Shown piece by piece: positions 57,400 through 64,000 of a stretch of DNA of 64,000 nt (its first letter is position 1; the number at the start of each line of letters is the position of its first letter). The position numbers were made by a program, and so were the translations under genes. Source of the DNA: Lycium barbarum. Taxonomy: Eukaryota > Streptophyta > Magnoliopsida > Solanales > Solanaceae. A model generated the notes under the pieces. The model had not been told where the DNA came from and ran no database searches. It saw nothing but the letters and a program-made list of their open reading frames with translations. Location of the stretch: positions 9,514,725 through 9,578,724 of the forward strand of contig NC_083344.1 in NCBI RefSeq assembly GCF_019175385.1, read 5' to 3'.

Positions 57400-58651
57400 T
57401 GATAACGTCCAAATCCACTCCTCAAAGAGAAAGGGTTTACGATCGTATGCAATATAATTTAGCCAACTATGAGTCGGGGTCGATCCCACAGGGAACAATA
57501 TACTAGGTGATTAAGAAAGTAAGGAACTTTCACTTACCAAGCTAAGCCAAATGATAGATAATATTTTGGTTTTTTGAGAAAATTATAACTAATGCGGAAA
57601 TGTAAACTAACCTAGAAAGCAAGTAAAATGATCAATGGCCACAAGCATGGATACAAGAAATTCTCAAGTAACGATCCAATGTATTTTATGATTTTACACC
57701 TAAGAGCCGGTTTGTGTTGATAGATAATAATTTCTAAAATCTCATTGAAAGTCTTCCAACCAAATCAATGAATTTCACTCTAAGCTTTTTCAAGCCTTAG
57801 AGTGTGATATTAGGCACAATCAATTTAACCTCAAGTAACTATCCTCTTCCGAGCTCAAGTTATTAGATGGGTTTAATGACCCAAATTCTTGTTAATTAAT
57901 CTTTCCCAACTTAGATTTCCTCTTCCGAGCTCAATTAAAGTAAATGGGCGAGTCTTGGGGTTATCTCACCCCTTAAGAAACATTAAAGAACAAGATTAAT
58001 TAAATCAACAAAGACCCACTTCAATAACAATAAAGTTCATTCAATACATAAGCAAAACAAGAGTTTCATCCAACACTTTAATCATAGAATATTTCCATAA
58101 ACAAGATTCAAGTGAAGAAAATAAATACTACACACTTAGATATACAATACAAAGAAAGGAATTGAAGAAATGAATTAAAGGTTTAAGAAATGCTCAACCA
58201 AATCTTCAAATTTTTAACCCCAAAGTGTGGTGTAGGAACCTAGTCTCTAAAACTTGTATGAAATGGCCAAAAATGAGTTTTACAAACCCTAGCATTCTAT
58301 TTATAGAAGTGCCAAAATGGGAACAAAATCTGGACAAAAATACCCTGCGTGCACAACATGCTACTCGCATCTTGTGTCGCATGTTGCACCAAACTGTAGC
58401 ACGTTGTGCAAATATCTCTATCAACACATGCTGCAGCAAATGCTGCTCGCATGCAAAACATGCTACTAGCATGTACTGCTAGCATATGCCACATTTCAGC
58501 CAGTTTTGCTCCTTTTTGCTCCGTTATGCTCTTCGGACATCTTATCCTACAAAACGACATAAATAAACGAAAAGTAACAACAAAAATGCTTGAAGAGTCA
58601 CAAAAGCTTAAGGAATTAGCATCGAATATCCCGTAATTTCATGGTGCATCA
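57400..58651 (-). repeat. 3' LTR (left) of the gag-only element
   Basis: 1252 bp, TGATAACGTCC to GGTGCATCA in plus-strand reading. 58335-58495 is rich in GCATGTTGC/AACATGCTRC words, which can pair with each other. Confidence 0.92.
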
Positions 58652-60399
58652 ACACCCCCAACTTAAAATCTTTGCTTGTCCTCAAGCAAATCAAAGCCAA
58701 AATCTCAATGAGGATCCACTTTAAGCACAAAACATGACTTTGATTGGCACAAATAATTAGGCTACAAGCATGTGAAACTTCAACCAAATAACTCCCTTAT
58801 TTCAAAATATAATTTCAAGAATGCAATGGAGTTTCAAAACAATCAAGCGACAACACTCAAGCCTCAATAAGTGACTCAAAACCACTAGCTTACTAGATAT
58901 GCTCATTTGCTCAACTTAGAATTTTTGAACATCACCAATCTATCGTAATCCATATGCCCTCACAAGAAAGAAAGTCCCAAAATCACTATATTCACAACAG
59001 CAACAACACAAGGGACATATACACAAAGTCACTCACACTCAACAAAGAAATTCTAGTCCTAACAAATATCATACCATAAGCTTGCCCTTATTTTCAATCA
59101 TCACTAACTCAAGAACATTTGGTTGGAGATTACATAGGGACTTTTTAAGCTTGTAATGTAGGCTTAGGGAAGGGTAAGATAAGTATTTGGGATACAAGTG
59201 ACTACGCCCTCCTTGAACACTACACAATACCTTTTGTCCACTTTCTTCTTCATTTCAAAACATCACTCATTCCTTTGCATACTAGTTTCCCCAATTATTC
59301 CAACTTCTTTTTGTGCAACCATTTTCTTGATTTCTAATTTTTTTTTGGGCACAAAAAGTTTGCAACCTTTTTGTATTTTTCAAATTTTCTTCCTTTCTTT
59401 TGACTTTTCCACATCACCAACCTTCACCACTTCTCAAGCAACACTAACACCCTCAACTTAGGCTTTTGGCCTCAAATTCACAGTTTCATGTTCAAGGAGG
59501 GAAAGGTTCAAAAGAGAGACTTTTCATCAAAAAGGGTAAAGACTTGTAATGTGGCAATCAAAGAAAAGGTAATAGGCTCAAATGGGGTTACTAGTGATAT
59601 TATTTATGCAACGGTAGGCTGGAAAGACTAAAGAGGCTTTTTCAAAAATCACAAATATAGCCCAAGGTCATCTCTCCAACCAACATAATCAAAATTAGCA
59701 TTGAAAGACTAACCGGGCAAGTTTTAGATGATAAAAGTAAACACAAAAATTATTCAACAAACACTCACCACACATGGCATATGAACTAGTCAAGATGGAT
59801 CAATTTTACTTCCTAAGCAAGAACAAATAGAGCAATATCTCATCATCCCAAGTAAAACTCATCTAGTAGGTAAAGAGTCACAAAATGAGCCAAAAAGTTG
59901 TCACAAAAATCATTCCTTCTATGCGTCTTGCTTCTCTTTTCACTTAAAATCCCATTTGGAGGGGTATGCTCAATTAAACGCTTCACATGCAAGAGACTAA
60001 CTCTATTAGTACCAAACAAGCCAAGAGTTTTCACAATTTTTCCTCAAAGGGTCACCAACACCTAAACTACAAGACTAATTAAAGAAGCTAAGAAAGAAAA
60101 TAAAATAATAAAAGTGACTAATCCACAACATGCCAACAAAACAAAATCTTCAAAAATTTGAGCAAGTTCCATTTGTAACAACGTCTATTCACAACCACAC
60201 CAACAGTCACAAAACAAACTCGGCAAGGGCACACAATATCCGTATATAAGACAAAATCCCGGCAAGGGCACAATTTATGCATAACCGAAATATAATGTGC
60301 TACCACATGCCACCCCCAACTACAAACATTGCAGTATCCTCACTGCACATAATCAAAACAAAACATAAAATAGTTTGAGGGCAACTATTTTTTTTTGTC

Positions 60400-60530
60400 A
60401 GCACCTGCGACTCGCAGTCTTGACCTGCGGTTCGCAGGTGATGTCACCTGATTTTTGTTTTTTTACTGTCATCACCTGTGAAATGCAGGAATGACCTGGG
60501 AATCGCAGGTGATGTCACCTAAAAACTTGG
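60400..60530. repeat. Cluster of ACCTGCGN-NTCGCAGGT palindromic words
   Basis: Four or more imperfect copies of CACCTGCGACTCGCAG, GACCTGCGGTTCGCAGGTGA and similar lie between about 60402 and 60525, interleaved with GATGTCACCT. They are in the interior of the gag-only element, outside its reading frame. Confidence 0.75.
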
Positions 60531-60770
60531 TGTGGCTGTTGGGATCTATTTCAACAGCAACTATTGGTTTGTGGCTGCTTTGAAACCCCGACCTGCTCAA
60601 AACAATTCCAAAAATTATGAAACTTTGCAGGTTAGTCAAAAACGATAAAATAAAATATTCTAAAAATAAAATTTCAAAGACGATTTAAAATTTTTAAAAC
60701 GATGGGTTGCCTCCCACCAAGCGTTTAAGTTATCGTCGCGGTACGACGGTTACTGTTATCACTTTTCTCT

Positions 60771-62294
60771 CTATTTGGAGGATATGAATTTGCGCCCTAA
60801 CTTTGAATCAAGATTCCGATGATGCTCGTGAGGCGGTTGTAGGAAAGCAAAGAGGCCAACTTTTGGGTGTCGCATTTTGCACCTCTTGACCCGTAAGTGA
60901 GGCATGCCATTTTGTCTTCTTGGCATAGCAAACTTCAAAATGCAAACGCTTTGATCTTCATCTCCAAAATTCTCCATAGGCTTGGTTGGTTCAACTTCCA
61001 TATCATCCACCAAGCACAATGCTGAAAAATGGCTAGAATGAGGTCCAACGCGCTTAAATTCCAAATTTGCACGAATTTTGACATCCTTACCCAAAAATGA
61101 ACTAGAGTCTTCAAAAATTATTTTATTAACTTTTTTATGCAACTCTAGTATCATTTCTTCAACTTCGGCATCATTCGCTGTTTTTGGGTTGGAAGGCTCG
61201 CAATTTACCATTAGCTCATGAAAATCAATCTTGACCTCTTCTTCATTGGAAATCAACTCAAAACTACAATCCATGGCCCTTTGATATTGAGCATCACATG
61301 CCTCAATCTTTGCATTCAATTCGGCCTCCAATTTTTGGATAGCAATTTCAAGTAGCTCCACTTCTTGACTTTGCTCAACATGCATTTTTAGAAATTCTTC
61401 CATCATCCGTGAAATGCCTTCACGGTGATTCCCATAGGCTTCAAGTTGTTGAACTTGATTCATTAGCCAATCTTGGCTCAAAATTTCGATCTTGTCAAGC
61501 TTTTCTTCATTGTGAGAGTCGTCCAACTCTTGTAAAAATCCATCCATGGTGAGATATACCTTTTGGATAGTTTCATCATCTCCATGTTGAACTTCTTCCC
61601 ATAATTTGGTCAAGACTTGCCCATAGTTTTTATTTCTTCCCATTATGCTTTTCAAAATTTCCTCAACTTCTTCTTTTTGAGAATTGGAGATTTCTTCATC
61701 AATATTTTGCTCTTCTTTAAGTTGAACCACCTTCTCATTTTCACAACTTTCGTTGTGGTCACAAGAATTGTCGGGCTCATCTTTCAAATTTGAAATCTCT
61801 TCTTCAACCAATTCATTTTTAGGAGTAGACACTTCCATGACAATTGAGGAATTGACATCCTCAAATGAATCATTCATTATTTTCATAGCTTCTCCATTTT
61901 CTAAAATGGATTGTTGGACGGGCTTTCATTCTTCCTCCATTTTAGCTTCTCAATCTAAGTATGTTTGGAGCATTGCTATGATGCCTTCAAATCCAGCACT
62001 TTGTCCTTCACTTGCCATGTCATTGTCCCTGTCAAACTCAAAAGCACAACTAGCATTTTCGTTAGAACAACTTGGGGGCGGGGAAGCAAAATAATTGGGA
62101 CAATCACCCCAATGTCCACCTTGACCACCATATCTATTACAAATATTCCCATCATAGGATTGAGACGGTGTACACATCTCTCTCCCGGGAGCATTTTCAC
62201 AATTTTGCCAAAAGTGGGGTCCTCCACAATATGGACACGGGTCATCAAAATATAGATTGCAAACATCAAACCCATTTTCATTCCAAGATGCCAT
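60771..62294 (-). pseudogene. Gag-like protein of the non-autonomous element, with two in-frame TGA codons
   Basis: One minus-strand frame of 508 codons runs from an ATG at 62294 (MASWNENGFD) to 60771. It is interrupted by TGA at 61950-61952 and another about 24 bases further on. The N-terminal part has a zinc-knuckle-like CPYCGGPHFWQNC followed by more Cys pairs. After the stops comes an acidic, coiled-coil-like segment rich in Glu/Lys (KNELVEEEIS, EEVEEILKSI). The C-terminal part contains LEFKRVGPHSSHFSALCLVD and ends basic. It resembles gag-region proteins of Athila/Tat-like plant elements only in style; no catalytic domain is visible. Other readings, such as two separate small proteins, are possible. 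Confidence 0.6.
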
Positions 62295-62436
62295 AGAGAC
62301 AAAAGTAAAAATAAAATAAATACTAAACACAAAACACAAAAAAATAAATCACAAACACATTTTCACAAATATTCACAAGTTTAGACCAAAAGCAAGTAAG
62401 CTAAAATCCCAAACTAACCCAAATACGCCAAATTGT

Positions 62437-62456
62437 TCCCCGGCAACGGCGCTAAA
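62437..62456 (-). other. Primer-binding site, tRNA-Asp type
   Basis: The reverse complement reads TAGCGCCGTTGCCGGGGA within this stretch, complementary to the 3' end of plant tRNA-Asp with one mismatch. It adjoins the LTR starting at 62459, fixing the element on the minus strand. Confidence 0.8.
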
Positions 62457-62458
62457 AT

Positions 62459-63710
62459 TGATAACGTCCAAATCCACTCCTCAAAGAGAAAGTGTACACG
62501 GTCGTATGCAATATAATTTATCCAACTATGAGTGGGGGTCGATCCCATAGGGAACAATATACTAGGTGATTAAGAAAGTAAGGAACTTTTACTTACCAAG
62601 CTAAGCCAAACGATAGATAAATTTTTTAGTTTTTGAGAAAATTATAACTAATGCGGAAATTTAAACTAACATAGAAAGTAAGTAAAATGATCAATGACCA
62701 CAAGCATGGATACAAGAAACTCTTAAGTAACGATCCAATGTAGTTTATGATTTTACAACTAAGAGCCGGTTTGTGTTGATAGATAATGATTTCTAAAATC
62801 TCATTGAAAGTCTTCCAACCAAATCAATGAATTTCACTCTAAGCTTTTTCAAGCCTTAGAGTGTGATATTAGACACAATCAATTTAACCTCAAATAACTA
62901 TCCTCTTCCGAGCTCAAGTTATTAGATGGGTTTAATGACCCAAATTCTTGTTAATTAATCTTTCCCAACTTAGATTTCCTCTTCCGAGCTCAATCAAAGT
63001 AAATGGGCGAGTCTTGGGGTTATCTCATCCCTTAAGAAACATTAAAGAACAAGATTAATTAAATCAACAAAGACCCACTTCAATAACAATAAAGTTCATT
63101 CAATACATAAGCAAAACAAGAGTTTCATCCAACACTTTAATCATAGAATATTTCCATAAACAAGATTCAAGTGAAGAAAATAAATACTACACACTTAGAT
63201 ATACAATACAAAGCAAGAAATTGAATAAATGAATTAAAGGTTTAAGAAATGCTCAACCAAATCTTCAAATTTTTAACCCCAAAGTGTGGTGTAGGAATCT
63301 AGTCTCCAAAAATTGTATGAAATAGCCAAAGATGAGTTTTACAAACTCTAGCATTCTATTTATAGAAGTGCCAAAATGGGAACAAAATCTGGACAAAAAT
63401 ACCCTGCGTGCACAACATGCTACTTGCATCTTGTGTCGCATGTTGCACCAAACTGTTGCACGTTGTGAAAATATCTCTATCAACACATGCTGCAGCAAAT
63501 GCTGCTTGCATGCACAACATGCTACTAGCATGTACTGCTAGCATATGCCACATTTCAGCCAGTTTTGCTCCTTTTTGCTCCGTTATGCTCTTCGGACATC
63601 TTATCCTACAAAACGACATAAATAAACGAAAAGTAACAACAAAAGTGCTTGAAGAGTCACAAAAGCTTAAGGAATTAGCATCGAATATCCCGTAATTTCA
63701 CGGCACATCA
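62459..63710 (-). repeat. 5' LTR (right) of the gag-only element
   Basis: 1252 bp, collinear with 57400-58651. The primer site lies just inside it and GCGCC just outside. Confidence 0.92.
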
Positions 63711-64000
63711 GCGCCCAGTGCTATCCCTCCCGAGCACCTCTTATCATACTTTCACATTTACATCTAGGTGAGCCACGTAGCTAAATCATACTTTCTATCC
63801 ATCAATCATGCTAATCCCATTGGACAACAATACTTTTATATCATTATTAGCAACTATACCCATACTAATGTACATAAGCCAACGAGGCTAACAAAATGAT
63901 ATCCAAAATATAGGCCGACTAGGCCAGATACATCTAACCATATACACATGTCTATGAGCCTCTAACGAGAGTATGTCATATCATATAGGCGGAACAGGAC
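63711..64000 (-). mobile_element. Continuation of the interrupted host LTR, running off the window
   Basis: After the GCGCC duplication, CCAGTGCTATCCC and CACCTCTTATCATACTTTC match 56418-56705 of the left LTR copy. This proves that the piece continues the LTR begun at 57365. Its end lies beyond the window. Confidence 0.88.

Larger units (their letters stand above)
57400..63710 (-). mobile_element. Non-autonomous LTR retrotransposon with gag-like frame only (TR-GAG type, Athila/Tat-like primer site)
   Basis: It has two direct LTRs of exactly 1252 bp (57400-58651 and 62459-63710), TGATAACGTCC ... CATCA ends and TSD GCGCC. Reversed, the sequence next to the right LTR reads TAGCGCCGTTGCCGGGGA, one change from the tRNA-Asp primer site TGGCGCC... 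used by some plant Gypsy elements. The polypurine tract AAGTTGGGGGTGT (reversed, about 58652-58664) adjoins the left LTR. The interior of 3.8 kb has a gag-like frame but no protease, reverse transcriptase or integrase. The LTRs differ at scattered positions (not counted), so this copy is older than the Copia element. Confidence 0.9.

Noticed and set aside
58206..58636. Overlapping small frames in the gag-only element's LTR (and copies at 63265-63695)
   Set aside because: Present on both strands of an LTR and produced by GCATGTTG-type repeats; no domain.

Overview
The window looks like nuclear DNA from a flowering plant, most likely a member of the nightshade family (Solanaceae). It is AT-rich, has plant-type split genes and nested LTR retrotransposons, contains an RTE-like LINE and SINE-like fragments with TTG-type tails, and carries an inserted piece of chloroplast ycf2. 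The family assignment is inference from repeat style; no species can be named from sequence alone. I see no bacterial-type operon, CRISPR array or confident canonical tRNA/rRNA gene. Every protein-coding gene I recognise is broken or partial, so this is a gene-poor, repeat-dominated region.

0-14 kb: A CC-NBS-LRR resistance-gene homologue (minus, 859-3459) carries three disabling lesions. A T-rich minisatellite (4838-5475) and a tandemly amplified 3' exon of a ribosomal-L1-domain gene (5500-7130) follow. A DFR-like reductase pseudogene (minus, 7430-13780) is split within one exon by a young Copia element (8446-13544) with equal 542-bp LTRs and a TATGA target-site duplication (TSD).

14-36 kb: MITEs, LINE tails and two diverged paralogous blocks (about 15.1-20.9 and 29.6-32.5 kb), each with an antisense L1 LINE remnant. 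Block A holds a 3.08-kb LTR-like insertion (17407-20486; TSD ATCAG) that itself contains a 187-bp hAT MITE. From 21354 to 24943 lies the most unusual object: a foldback-like array of about a dozen 200-bp units, each with a tRNA-like A-box/B-box head, joined head-to-head and tail-to-tail, with inverted ends and a TSD-like ACGTA on both sides. A 1215-bp hAT-like element carrying a captured sugar-phosphate-translocator fragment is inserted at the dyad of one tail-to-tail palindrome. A 2.4-kb LTR-like block (32688-35090) contains a cluster of GC-rich palindromic words.

36-64 kb: A Stowaway MITE, a truncated Rf-type PPR pseudogene (minus), a possible 0.85-kb hAT-like element, and 4.55 kb of degraded plastid ycf2. 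The ycf2 piece ends where a 9.9-kb non-autonomous LTR element (45418-55301; TSD CCCTG) is inserted. That element has 2.2-kb LTRs, no pol, a CATG-rich interior, and a 5'-truncated RTE-like LINE in its 3' LTR. Further right, an LTR fragment (55307-56388) is followed by a minus-strand element with a tRNA-iMet-type primer site (from 56389). Its right LTR was entered by another minus-strand element (57400-63710; TSD GCGCC) with 1252-bp LTRs, a tRNA-Asp-type primer site and only a gag-like reading frame.

The nesting gives relative ages. The NLR, DFR-like, PPR and ycf2 sequences are old. The large LTR elements came later and were then hit by the LINE and by further LTR elements. The Copia copy, with only two LTR differences by eye, appears to be the youngest large insertion.
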